Origin: Endocalyx cinctus
Taxonomy: Eukaryota > Ascomycota > Sordariomycetes > Amphisphaeriales > Apiosporaceae
Reading direction: 5' to 3'
Assembly (NCBI GenBank): GCA_001600455.1
Contig: BCKC01000003.1
Location: 682,001-746,000, forward strand
DNA length: 64,000 bases
The notes under the pieces are model-generated. The model was not told where the DNA came from and did not search any database. It worked only from the letters and a program-made list of their open reading frames with translations. The translations under genes and the position numbers were made by a program. The number at the start of each line of letters is the position of its first letter. Position 1 is the first letter of the stretch. Of the stretch, positions 11,729-23,063 are shown piece by piece.

Positions 11729-14370
11729 TTACCAAGCAATGGGATCTTTGATCTCTTCTCCGCGATTCGTCTTGGGAACTGGATTTGCTTTCGCAGCCAG
11801 TTTGCCTCCCTGGCCTTTCCTCTTCAAATAGGCCCTCCCGTCGACCCACGGAGTAGCGGCCGAAACCTTCTTCTCGTGCTCGGCGATCTTATCCTCAAGC
11901 TGCAGAGTAAGGCCGATATCGTCTAGACCGTTGACCAAGCAGTGTTTCCGGAACTCCTCCACATCAAACCCACAGATCTCCTTACCATCGGCATCGCGGA
12001 TGACCTGGTTTGGAAGGTCTACCTCAATTTCTTTGCCGGCATGCGCCTCAGCTGCAATCTTCTCCAAGTCGGAGGGATTCGTTATGGCGATAGGCAGCAT
12101 ACCATTCTTAAATGTGTTATTGAAGAAGATGTCGGCAAACGAAGGTGCAATTACACATCGGACTCCAAAATCATTCAAGGCCCAAGGTGCGTGTTCACGT
12201 GAACTTCCGCAGCCAAAGTTAGCGCCGGTACAGACTATTATCTTCGCATTCGTGTATGGCTCTTTGTTTAGCACGAAATCCGAGTTGACCGATCCGTCTT
12301 CATTAAACCTCCAGTGATAAAAGAGGGCGTTTCCGAGTCCGGTTCGCTTAATGGTCTTCAAAAACTGCTTCGGGATAATGGCGTCGGTATCGACGTTTGG
12401 ACGATCTAGTGGAGCTGCAATACCCCTGTGGACCAAGAATTTGGGTAGACCTGCGGAACCTGCGGCCTCCTTGACCAAATTCGAGGCAGGGGGGGAGCTA
12501 TCCTCAGGTTGATCACCAATCCTCTCGTTGGCGGAAGTATCGCTGTCGACACTCTCGTCGACGTAAGGTTTTTCCGATGACGAGGACTCTTGGAAGGCCT
12601 CGATATGTGGGCTGGCCTTGTATTCGGTTAACTTTCGGACGTCGGCCAATTTGCCGACAATGCCAGCAGCTGCAGCCATGACGGGGGACATCAAATGTGT
12701 CCTGCCCTGGGCACCTTGTCTGCCTTCGAAATTTCGATTACTCGTGCTGGCACATCTCTCTTTGGGAGACAGGATATCGGGGTTCATTCCTAGACACATA
12801 CTGCACCCTGCTTCTCTCCACTCGAATCCTGCATCTAAGAAGATTTTATCGAGACCTTCGGCCTCGGCCTGATCCTTTACTAGGCCCGAACCGGGGACGA
12901 TCATCGCACGTTTCACGTTGGCTGCGACCTTTTTACCCTTCACGACATGAGCGGCAGCTCGTAGATCCTCAATACGCGAGTTGGTGCAGGATCCAATGAA
13001 AACTTTGTCGATTGGAATATCCTGCATGGGAGTACCCGCCGTCAGACCCATGTACTCAAGCATTCTCTGACCCGCTTGCCTTTTCGCTTCGGTTTTGAAG
13101 GTTGAGGGATCAGGGACGGTTCCGGTGATGGGAACGACGTCTTCGGGGCTCGTACCCCAGGTCAACGTTGGGATAATGTCTTTGCCATCAATCTGAACGT
13201 CGATATCGTATTTGGCATCTGGATCGGAGCTAAGGCTCTTCCAATAAGACACGGCGAGGTCCCATTCGGGGGTATCCGGGCGGGGAGCCAAAGGCTTTCC
13301 CTTAAGGTAGTTAAAGGTGATCTCGTCGGGAGCGACCAAGCCAGCTCTTGCACCAGCCTCAATGGACATGTTGCAGATAGACATCCGAGCTTCCATGCTC
13401 AGACTGCGAATGACGGAACCACAAAACTCGATGACGCAGCCGGTACCTCCGGCCGTGCCGACCAAGCCAATAGCGTGGAGAATGACATCCTTGGAGCTAA
13501 CACCAGGAGCAAGTTCTCCTTCGACTTGTATTCTCATGTTCTTGCTCCTCTTGGTGATCAGACATTGGGTGGCTAAAACGTGCTCGACTTCGCTGGTACC
13601 GATACCCATAGCAAAGCAACCGAAAGCACCGTGGGTCGAGGTATGGCTGTCACCGCAAACCAAGGTGGTACCGGGCAGAGTGAAGCCTTGCTCGGGGCCA
13701 ATGACGTGAACAATACCCTGACGTTTGTCACTAAGGCCGAAATAAGTGATTCCAAACTCTTTCACATTCTCTTCTAACGTGATGCATTGTAAACGAGAAT
13801 CCTCTTCTTCGACAAAGGTCGAAATGTCTTTGATGCCTTTCCGTGATTTGGTAGGGACGTTCTAAGAAATAGTATATCTCGTTAGCTGAAGCAGTTCTAT
13901 CCGTAGTCGGGGGATATCGATGGTAAATATTTTTTTTTTCTTAAATGCGTGATAAAAAGGTGGACATACATGGTCGGTAGTAGCAAGAGTACAATCAGGC
14001 CGTCTCACTTTCCTCCCGGCATTTTTCAGACCCTCGAAAGCTTGCTAGAACATTATTCCGGTTAGCTTGAATGCCAATGTTATTGGAGACTTGAAATTGA
14101 TTGCGGCTGGGTGGTATGGATATGTATTCGTACATACCGGTGTAGTAACTTCGTGAATTAGATGTCGGTCTAGTTACAAAACAAAATTAATCCGGTTAGT
14201 AAACAATTATCACAATTCAAACGAATATATACCCTATCGTTAGGGCCAATTCTTTCGGTCATAATCTTACCAATATAGAGTAATATGGTACCATCAAGCT
14301 TCTCGTCAACAATATGGTCGGCAAGAATCTTGTCGTATAATGTCTGCGGAGCACTCTCGGCGATGGGCAT
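11729..14370 (-). CDS. LEU1: 3-isopropylmalate dehydratase (fused large and small subunits)
   Basis: Leucine biosynthesis: isomerises 2-isopropylmalate to 3-isopropylmalate with a [4Fe-4S] cluster. Four exons (14271-14370, 14138-14169, 13970-14044, 11729-13861) give 779 aa, the usual length of fungal Leu1. Junctions read [25 protein letters not shown]...[13 protein letters not shown], all matching the family. The aconitase-type cluster cysteines are C361 (GSCTNSR) and C422/C425 ([10 protein letters not shown]). After a Ser/Glu-rich linker (about residues 500-545) comes the LeuD-like swivel domain with [15 protein letters not shown] and [13 protein letters not shown]. The start is ATG 14370 ([13 protein letters not shown]); upstream only a TTG extends the frame. 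The second exon is only 32 nt. A possible Leu3 site lies upstream at 14792-14801. Confidence 0.98.
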
Positions 14371-14791
14371 CTTGGGCAATTTCTTCTTTCGGTCTTTATT
14401 TTGCAGATGTATCCGACCTTAGCACTCAATGATCTTTAAGCAAATGGAAGATCCTCGATAGATAAGATGTAAATGTATGAATTGCTTCAATTAAATGAAA
14501 ATTCAACGAGGTGGCGAAATTAAAAACGAAAATTATTATCGTAGGTGATCGAGATGGAGAAACAAGGAGACACTGAAGAAAATATAGTTTAAGAGATGGT
14601 TAGATGGATCAATCAAGACCATGAATATACTAAAGAAGAAATCCTCCTCTCCTTCTTTTCCTTTCAAGCGTTTCTAGTCAGGCCATATATATATTAGAAT
14701 CAAGACCCCGTACAAAACAATGCCGGCTGGGGAGCCTTTCCGAAGCTCTTTTTTTTTTCTGGGCCGAGGATCGGACTATACAGGAAGGGCT

Positions 14792-14801
14792 CCGATTGCG
14801 G
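14792..14801. promoter_or_regulatory. Candidate Leu3-type site CCG-N4-CGG upstream of LEU1
   Basis: CCGATTGCGG has the everted CCG-N4-CGG spacing known for Leu3, the Zn2Cys6 regulator of leucine genes. It lies about 420 bp upstream of the LEU1 ATG. A match this short can occur by chance. Confidence 0.35.
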
Positions 14802-15584
14802 GGATATATAAAATGGCAAGAATGATAGAATCTAAGCTACATCATATCTGCTCCAGGCGGGATACACCCGGTCCTCACCTATCTTACCCCGCCAAACTGC
14901 CACCATTGCAGTACCTGACCCACATAGCCTCTAAAACCTACGCAAAACAGACGAGTCGCCGCCTATCTGTATGTAAGCTACACGCTACATTTTACTGGCT
15001 AACCAACTGAAATATCCGCTGTCGGAGCTAAATTCTTTCAGTTTGGTTTGGAGGGGCGGTTGAAAAAAAAAAAAAAAAAAAAAAAAAAAGGTTCAGAAGG
15101 AAAAAAAAGAGGGTTCAACAAAAGCTCGTCAACAGCATTTGTTAATACTTGCTCTACGGCAACCAATTTCGAGAGGTGCATGTGAAAATAGGAGAATGAA
15201 TCTTACGTAGAAATATATTTAGGGTTATAATGACTTAATTATCTGATTTTACTACAGACCTTAGCTGTTCTAGTTTCGGTGCAATTTACGAGATCTTCGA
15301 TTAACAGGTAGATGCTCGTCCTGATCGCGTTAGTGGTGTCGAAACTAAGTATTCCACTACGCCAGAGAAGCAATCGACTTTTTAAAAAGTTGACGAAGAT
15401 CTCAACACTCTTGTCCATTACCTTTATGACACCAGTATCACAAGTAGAGGTGTGGCCATGATATGGGCATATCGATCTGTCGCCATTGTCGTCAGTCTAA
15501 TGGGGATTCTAGTATGATGCATCTATTCTGCAAACCCTCTCACCATGAGGGAGTCACTTACTGATCTGTGTATGAATCCTAAAC

Positions 15585-16145
15585 TGCAGAAGCTGCTATC
15601 GCTGTCTTTGACCCCACCTACCCCTGGCCTGACGAAAAATCTACCTCGAAGCATCCCGACCCCGTACCTTGCTTAACGATTACCCCTTAGTATTAGAAAG
15701 AAACTCGGAGGCGACATCTCAATAAGCGTATATGAATTCTACCCGTCAATAGCTCTTCTTAGAAGTATACCAATGAGGGCGTTCTGGTCTCAGTACAGTG
15801 TACGATCAAATGAAGTGGGTGTCAGAGCAGCTGGTTCGAGAGGATGGTCGAGGTGGACTCGTCGAATTCGTTGTTCGGCTAGGTTATACCCTGGCAGATA
15901 TCACGACAGACGTTTGCAACGCGGTCGATTTTTTTTTTTATCCTTCTTCTAAAAAGATGCGTGCAGCTTGTATCCCGTTCTCGGATTCAAACGCTATACT
16001 AGCGGAGTCCGTGCTATTTGCGTTACGACCCACCCACGACTTCGCATGGTGAGTACTTGTATATTCTTAAGTATTATGGCTTCAAGACGCCCGAGGTTAG
16101 TTATGACATATTGAAATCAGAGCTAGAAAAGTTCGTATCGGTAAG
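15585..16145 (+). pseudogene. Possible decayed gene fragments, unidentified
   Basis: Three short stretches look coding in composition but do not join into a frame I can defend. About 15588-15680 reads AAIAVFDPTYPWPDEKSTSK, 15798-16052 is open for 84 codons, and 16069-16140 reads YGFKTPEVSYDILKSELEK. Good splice-like sites border them (GTGAGT at 16049, GTAAGT at 16141), but the phases do not fit. I recognise no family. It may be a relic or chance. Confidence 0.2.
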
Positions 16146-16542
16146 TGTACCGGGAAAAGATCAGGAGTTGATGAAACTTTAGCTCTAGGATATCTAGTAA
16201 ATATCAAGTTCATAGATCTACCGGCAGAAAAGTAAAGCCTGTGGCCAGAAATCACAATCAATGCATAAGTAGGTGATTAGTGGACGGGTAGTGTTGCGTA
16301 GACAGTTATCATTTGATAGACGTCAATTATCATACGAGTAAAACTGCCTGATTGCCTATTATAGCGCAGTAATAGGCTGACGGATCCGCTAGATGAAGGT
16401 ATGGTATTTGGAAGAAAAAGCAGCAAGAAAGCTCATTGGATGTCAATACCTAAGCACTAAGGGGCAGATTCGTATGAGTGGGTCCCACTATTCATCGCAG
16501 TATAATAAAGTCAAATAAGAAGAAGATCTTTCAATTCTAAAA

Positions 16543-16630
16543 GGTGGTTTCGTATAGGGGTTAGTACAACACGTTGTGGTTTCTTGAAATCCAATCCGTG
16601 TAAACCTGGGTTCGAATCCCAGAACCGCCA
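16543..16630 (+). tRNA. tRNA-His (anticodon GTG) with a 16-nt intron
   Basis: A full cloverleaf can be drawn. Acceptor stem: GGTGGTT (16543-16549) pairs with AACCGCC (16623-16629), with one G-U. D-arm: GTAT...GTAC. Anticodon stem: ACACG (16569-16573) with CGTGT (16597-16601). T-arm: CTGGG TTCGAAT CCCAG. Discriminator base is A16630. The anticodon GTG is at 16576-16578, after TT and before G37. A 16-nt intron (16580-16595) sits one base 3' of the anticodon, the canonical position for tRNA introns. Removing it gives the standard loop TTGTGGC. The mature tRNA has 72 nt before G-1 and CCA addition. Confidence 0.93.
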
Positions 16631-17122
16631 GTCAAGTTCAATTTACTTTACAATTATTATAAGTTCAACGTATGATTTCAAATTTGTACAACATCAGATT
16701 TATTATCTATAAAATCTTTTTTTTTTTCTTTCCTTTCATACTCTTATGAACGAAGTCTTCTTTCGAAGTCAACCTCATCCTTCCTTCTACTGTATATTCT
16801 GCAATATTAAATGATATATATTACTTCTTATTTTCATGCGCACTTTTTGATTTCTTCTAATATACGTAAGTAGCCAGTGCTAACAGCTTTAATGTTTATT
16901 GTATAACTATATCAATCTTTATCCTTTAACGTTGTAGCCAATAATTATTCGTTGTTTCTTGGTCGTTTATCTCACTTACTTACGTCAATGGTGTATTATT
17001 TTCCATCCCCCTCTCCTATCACGTCCCTTTCTTTGTTTCGTAGTCCCTTACTTTCTCAGCAATCACCCATGTGAAGTCTATTCTTCTTCTTCTTTCTTTC
17101 TTATTTCCCCAGAAAAGACGAA
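16631..17122. other. Intergenic, AT-rich
   Basis: Between the tRNA and the 3' end of the membrane protein gene. A T-run near 16717-16727 is the first obvious Pol III-type terminator, about 85 bp downstream of the tRNA. Nothing else seen. Confidence 0.5.
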
Positions 17123-18273
17123 TTAATCCCGATGCTCGTTCGTAGCAAGATCGACGTCAGTCCTCGGCCAGAATCTGCTCAGGTCTCCTACCGGTAAGTT
17201 AAGGGTAATCCGCATTTCCCCAGCCATGATGATGAAGCACATGTACCATCCAAGCAACGCCACCACGAAGATGATAGCTCCACCAGCCTATGGACATATA
17301 TATATATATATATATTAGTTTTACACCATCTATTGGATCGAAATGAGAGTGCAGCAGCAACTTGCCTTTTGGAGCTTTCCAGCCGTTTCGTAATCACCCC
17401 AAGATAAGTTGAAATAAGCGGTAGACAGGAGCCATCCGGAGACGGTGGTGAGTCCGAATATGATTGCGAGTACGGTGTTGAGTTTCAAGGTGAAGATGAA
17501 GAAGGTGAGGAAAGCAAAGCCCCAGACGAGCAAGTACAGCGCAATCGCCGCGTTGTACTCGACCGAGGCCGTGCCCGTCGGGTCGCCCGGGGTCGCGTAC
17601 GGCGCTCCGAGCGGGAGGCTCGGAACCTGAAGGAGGCCGAGGGACAGCCAGAACACGGTGAATAAACCCATAACCATCATGGAAAAGAAGTTACCCATGA
17701 CCCATTCGAAAACGAGAGCGAGGATCATCAGTACCGGGCCGGTGAAGAAGAAGATACCACTATTTCGCGAATCAGGTTAGGTAAACTCGTTCGGTTGCGA
17801 GCTGAAAAGGGGCATTCATGCGTACGCAACCGGTGAAAATCCATTAGCTCCTCCCCATCCCATGGCTATCATCGCGAACGTTATTGCCGATATTACTGAG
17901 AAATCGAGCGAGTTAGAATGCTGGATCATAGCGGACGGATGCTCATGTTAGATTTTCATCTTACCGAAACTAAGAAGGTCAGCAATGGATGATTCGCAGT
18001 TTGGGTATTCAGCGATCTATATAACTTACCCCATAAAGCCCAAGGCTGTTGGGTTGGCGAATCGCCTATGGTAATCGCCGGCATGAGGAACTTTCGGGGT
18101 CATGTAGAGCTACCGAGGTCAGTATCCCGTTCATGGCTTCCCATTGCGATACTTCAGGGGTAAGTTACCTTCTCGAAAAGCTCGGGCGACATAGTCACGC
18201 CCGTCTGCGTTCGGTGCAGGCCTTTTTCTTCATCGTGGTTGCTGTGATGCGTGTGGTCCAGATGGGTCGCCAT
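17123..18273 (-). CDS. GPR1/FUN34/YaaH family membrane protein (acetate/ammonium transport-like)
   Basis: Family members such as Ato1/Ady2 and Aspergillus AcpA export ammonium or import acetate across the plasma membrane. Six exons give 272 aa: 18169-18273, 18030-18109, 17965-17969, 17826-17895, 17366-17759 and 17123-17287. The N-terminus is hydrophilic and His-rich (MATHLDHTHHS). It is followed by LYMTPKVPHAGDYHRRF, the signature NPTALGFMGF, and hydrophobic segments such as MILALVFEWVMGNFF and IALYLLVWGFAFLTFFIF. Exon 3 is a 5-nt micro-exon (TTTCG) with good flanking sites (TTCTTAG, GTAAGA); without it the frame fails. It supplies the Phe that ends the family signature. The last intron (17288-17365) has a GC donor (AAG|GCAAGT) and contains an (AT)n tract. 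Substrate cannot be told from sequence. Confidence 0.9.
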
Positions 18274-20156
18274 TTCGTAGGTAAGCTAGTATATGAGCCA
18301 AGAAAATACTTATTCAATCCCGACAGCTCTCTCTCTCTCTATCTTGTTACGATCTCCGTAGAAATAGGAGGCATCGCGCTGCTTTTTGTATTTTTGAGTC
18401 GGGTATCGGCGGATGAATGGTTCCGAACAGATCGTTCGTAAGTGCCGTTTTGCCAAAGGTTAAGATGAAATCGCAGCTTGGCACTATCTCCCAAATATTG
18501 CCGATAAAATTACAACCAATTCGATACGACGCTGGGGTAGTACCGCTGATATACTGGAGACAAGGTGACCATCATAGTTGAAGGAGCCGCTTATGATGTT
18601 ATGATGTCAACCTGATTAGGCCAATGGGCCGCCGTTGTCGACAGAGTAGCCAAAATGTTACTGTGTCATGCGTTCGGTAGTTGTGCCAACCTTTCCTACC
18701 TCCGCTCCGATTTGGGTCGTGGGCCATGTGAGCTGCCTTCTTGGGCCGGTGATACGGACATGTAATAAGACATCGTTCTATTCAGCAATAAAGTTTAAAT
18801 TACCAGGGCGATCCATCTAACCGGCGTGATACAGGATAACAAGCGCGAGGCGCATATGACAAAAGTTACGCGAGTATCGCTAATAGCCGAGCGACTTCCA
18901 AATCTTTTATGGCCGGTAGCCGCTTTGATTGGGCGTATATCATCAGGCTAGACCTAAGACCTCATAGTCTCGGTCACGGCGTTTGTTTCTAAGTATTATT
19001 GTCCCGAGGAAATTGATGTCTTGACGACTTCCATTGGTACTGGCCTTCAAATTGATCCGGATAACCCACCAACCCCGGTTTCACCCTAAGCCTTAAAGTA
19101 TGGTACAGTTACTGAACGGCCAACATTAAATACTACACCCGGCTAACCCGGGTATATATTATATTTTACCAGTATTCGATCATATAAATCAGATACTCGC
19201 GGACTGCATCGAGGCTATAGAAACTACTCTTCATAACGAGACATGATATATCAAAAGAAAAAATAGTATTGTATGTAAGAATAAAGTATATTTCGGGAAG
19301 CAATGCAGTCAGGCATCTAGCAGCAGCTTGTCCCACCTGCTGCAAGCATCAACCCTCGAGTCCATACTGGGCTGATTGATGACGGATCCATTGTCTCTGT
19401 TGCAGCTCACTGTTGGATGGATATCCATGGATGGATTCATCTGCATCTAAGGTACCAGTCAGGTGACCAAATAGTTATGGCTTCAGGGGGAGTTCCGTCT
19501 CCTTTAGGACCTATCTGAATAAGGTATGTATCGAGAGCTCGATAGCTTACTAATTTAGGTATATACGAGATTCTCCAAAAGGCGCTGTTAGTACTGAGAT
19601 AACCAAGCTGGCCACACCCGTTATATTGTATCACTTTCGCTTGCTGGTTGTGACAAAACTTATGTAGAGGGGTTGTGTAATCATGGTGGGGTAATACGAT
19701 ATGTTATGTCCGGGGTTCAGGCTTACTGCTTTAATTCCTACNCCCCNCCTCAAGGCCCCGCCTCGACCTATCCTGTAGGTACCCTTGCAGGTAGTTGGTA
19801 GTGTACACTACTGCTGTCTCCCTACCTAAAACCCTAGGGATACATCACACATACCCATCGTAGCTCACACCTAACCTTGGAACATTCTCACATTTGCCCT
19901 ACTAAATACGTATAACAATCCATCCATACTGGCGAAACCTAGGATTTCTGCATTTATCTCTCCGCTCATTGTCATCTTCTTCTTCACCTCTCTCCTCACC
20001 CTTTTTCTCGCCCCTACCTTCAATCTGGCTGCCTCCAGGGCTGCTCTGCGTCTTACCTCTTTTGTAAACCACTTCCGTTTCACTCACAATCAGCCGTCTA
20101 TTCTTAATCCCTTATCGAGATCAGTCGGTTCTAGTCGATCTATTGTAACGGCCATC
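18274..20156. other. Divergent intergenic region before PRD1
   Basis: Promoter side of two divergent genes. A coding-like stretch at about 18991-19089 on the plus strand (KYYCPEEIDVLTTS and onward to a stop) has no identifiable gene around it. Two N are at 19742 and 19747 in a C-run. The last ~200 bp before 20157 are pyrimidine-rich. Confidence 0.5.
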
Positions 20157-22419
20157 ATGGCTCCCGACAAGTATAGGACCCCGCCCCAAGCTCCGCCAAC
20201 CTTCGTAGGCACCAAAGAGTCCATCGTCGCCGACGCTAAATCCCTGTGCGATCACACGCGATCATTGCTCGACAAGATCGTCCACGATGTCCCCGCAGAC
20301 AAGGCAAGCTTTACTAGCGTCCTAGCTCCAATGGTCGAAGATGAGAATCATTCCGCCCTCAGTGCCCGTATCCTCGGCTTCTACCAATACGTTTCCGCCG
20401 ATGCCGACCTACGTGACGCTTCTACCCAGGCCGAGACGGTCTTAGATGAGTTCGGTATTGAGTGTGCTATGCGAGAAGACGTTTTCCAGCTGGTCGACGC
20501 CGCATTTAAAGCATATGAGACTAGAGACCCAGGTCTCGATTCCGAGAGTGTGCGATTGCTTGAGAAAGAACGCAAGGGTTATATCAGGTACGGACTCGGT
20601 CTACCGAAAGGTCCGCAGAGAGATCGTTTCAAGGAAATCAAGAAGAGGCTCAGCCAAATTGGCATTGAATTCCAGAAGAACCTGAACGAGGAGAGCGGCG
20701 GTCTTTGGTTCACCCTGGAAGAGCTTGACGGCGTACCGAGTGACGTAGTCGATGGTCTGGAGAAAGGAACAGGCGAGAATGAGGGAAAGGTTAAGCTCAC
20801 TTTCAAGTATCCTGACCTGTTCCCTACTCTCAAGTTCGCTAAGAACCCCGAGACACGGAAGAAAGTATTCATTGCGAATGAGAATAAGGTACCTTGATCC
20901 ATAACCTTGGAATCACTCTACATTATGACTATTCTTACTAACATACAAAACAGTGTAACCAAAATACCGTACTCTTCAAAGAAGCTATCCTCTTAAGAGA
21001 TGAGGCTGCTCGAATGCTCGGCTATCCTAACCATGCGGCTTTCCGGATAGAGGATAAGATGGCGAAAGTTCCCGAAACCGTTAATACTTTCCTGTCTGAC
21101 CTCCGACAGCGACTGGCACCAGGCGGTGAGAAGGAAAAGAATCACTTGCTTGAGATCAAGAAACGAGATGAGGCAGCCAGAGGACTAAAGTCCGATGGAA
21201 ATTACTATCTCTGGGACCACCGTTATTACGATCGTATGATGGTCGAAGAGGAATTCAGCATCGACGAGGTAAAGATTGCCGAGTACTTCCCTCTTCAGAG
21301 CACGGTACGAGGAATGTTGCATATTTTCGAGGAGCTCTTTGGTCTAGTCTTCGTAGAGCTAGACATGGCCGAGAGGGAAAGACTGTCTCCCACCGGTAAA
21401 GCTGCTGATATCGCATGGCACGAAGATGTTATCGTCTTCTCTGTCTGGGACGATAGCACCGAGGGTGACGGCTTTGTTGGATATCTCTACTTGGATCTAC
21501 ACCCACGCAAGGGTAAATATGGCCACGCCGCGAATTTCAACCTCCAGCCCGGTTTCCTGAAGAAGGATGGTACCCGACGATACCCTGCTACAGCTCTTGT
21601 TTGCAACTTTTCCAAGCCAACGGAGAAGAAGCCCTCGTTGTTGAAACATGACGAGGTTGTTACACTCTTCCACGAGCTTGGGCATGGTATCCACGATCTC
21701 TCTGGAAGGTGCAAATATAGCCGATACCATGGTACTTCGACGGTAAGGGACTTTGTCGAAGCGCCGAGTCAGATGCTTGAAAACTGGTGCTGGACACCGA
21801 GCCAGCTGAAATCCCTTTCTAACCACTACGAGACGGGAGAGAAGATCCCGGACGACCTAATCGAGAAGCAAATATCTACTAAACACGTCAACAGTGCTCT
21901 GTTCAATCTTCGACAGCTACACTTTGGAATCTTTGACATGACAGTGCATTCACCCGAAAGTCATGAGGAGCTGGAGAAGCTGGATGCCAGTGACTTATAC
22001 AACAGTCTCAGAGCGCAGATTGCGGGCCTAAAGGGCCCGGAGGCTCTTGGAGAACCCAGGTATGTCTTTTTCCATCTCTTAAAATGGATTTCCGTGAAGG
22101 ACTAGTTTGTCGTCCCTTTACTAATACCGTTAATTGTAGTACATGGGGTAACGGTCAGGGTACTTTCGGTCATCTGATCGGTGGGTACGATGCCGGTTAC
22201 TACGGTTATCTCTCTTCCGAAGTGTACAGCACGGACATGTTCTACTCAGTGTTCAAGAAGGACCCGATGAATGGTAAGGAGGGCCGTAGATACCGACACA
22301 CCGTGTTGGAACGTGGTGGAAGCCAGGACGAAATGACAACCTTGGAGCAATTCTTAGGTAGGAAGCCCAGCAGCGACGCGTTCTATGCCGAGCTTGGTCT
22401 TACTTCGGTTTCTACTTAA
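20157..22419 (+). CDS. PRD1: Saccharolysin / thimet-type oligopeptidase (M3 metallopeptidase)
   Basis: A zinc oligopeptidase that degrades short peptides, found in the cytosol and mitochondrial intermembrane space in yeast. Exons 20157-20888, 20954-22059 and 22140-22419 give 705 aa, close to yeast Prd1 (712). The zinc motif HELGH is at residues 484-488 (LFHELGHGIHDLSG). It is followed by YHGTSTVRDFVEAPSQMLEN, which carries the third zinc ligand Glu and is nearly invariant in the family. The C-terminus has GHLIGGYDAGYYGYLSSEVY, the substrate-binding Gly/Tyr loop typical of M3 enzymes. The last junction (EPR|S TWGNGQGTFGH) is in phase 2. ATG 20157 is preceded by a CT-rich leader. I see no obvious mitochondrial presequence. 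Confidence 0.97.
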
Positions 22420-23063
22420 AAGCGTCCTACCTAGATGGATGTCGCTATGTAGCTAGAGGGTATACATTTCAGAATAGTGCATTGTAGTGAAAGCAAAACA
22501 TCCAGCTCACCAATGCCTCAATATCAATACCACTACGCTCACCTCGATATCTTGGCTATGTACCGTGCAAGAATTCATACCGTGTGAATGCTTTTGTATC
22601 CAGAATTAATATGCCGAGTAGTGTAGTTTGATCGACCTGCATTTATACATAAATACCGATATTGACATTTAAGCGTGCTATATATGCATTAAACCGATAT
22701 GGAAAATATGTGCTTATAGGCATAATTTTTCCAGACTAACCTTAAGTGGGCATAAAGTAAACAACAAGCTTGAAAGACGCGATCGCGGCTCTTTGGATCT
22801 ATTTCCAGTTTTCTTCTTTATTTTACACATCCCGTCGCGACTCATGACCTTCACGAAATTACCTTACCTCGCATTCCACCCTCAAACATAGGCATGGTAA
22901 TTGCGCATATTAATATAGAAAATATCCGAACTTTGTCTCTACCTAACAACAATACGACTATTTAGAATAAAGAAATAATCAAGAGCGCATTCTCCGGCTT
23001 CGTAGCCTCCTTAACTTTAGCATTGCAATTGCTTTCGCTTTCGCTTTCGAATTTTCAGCAATC
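22420..23063. other. Intergenic between PRD1 and BIR1
   Basis: PRD1 3' flank followed by the BIR1 promoter. It has a short repeated TTTCGC-like stretch just before the BIR1 ATG (23032-23048). Nothing else seen. Confidence 0.5.

Larger units (their letters stand above)
14371..16542. other. Intergenic: LEU1 promoter side and gene-poor DNA
   Basis: Contains the LEU1 promoter, a 28-nt poly-A tract (15062-15089), a possible Leu3 motif, and coding-like fragments at about 15585-16145 listed separately. No intact gene recognised. Confidence 0.55.

Noticed and set aside
18049..18441. 130-codon plus-strand frame with a hydrophobic end
   Set aside because: Its first part is antisense to coding exons of the GPR1-family gene and the rest has no homology that I recognise.
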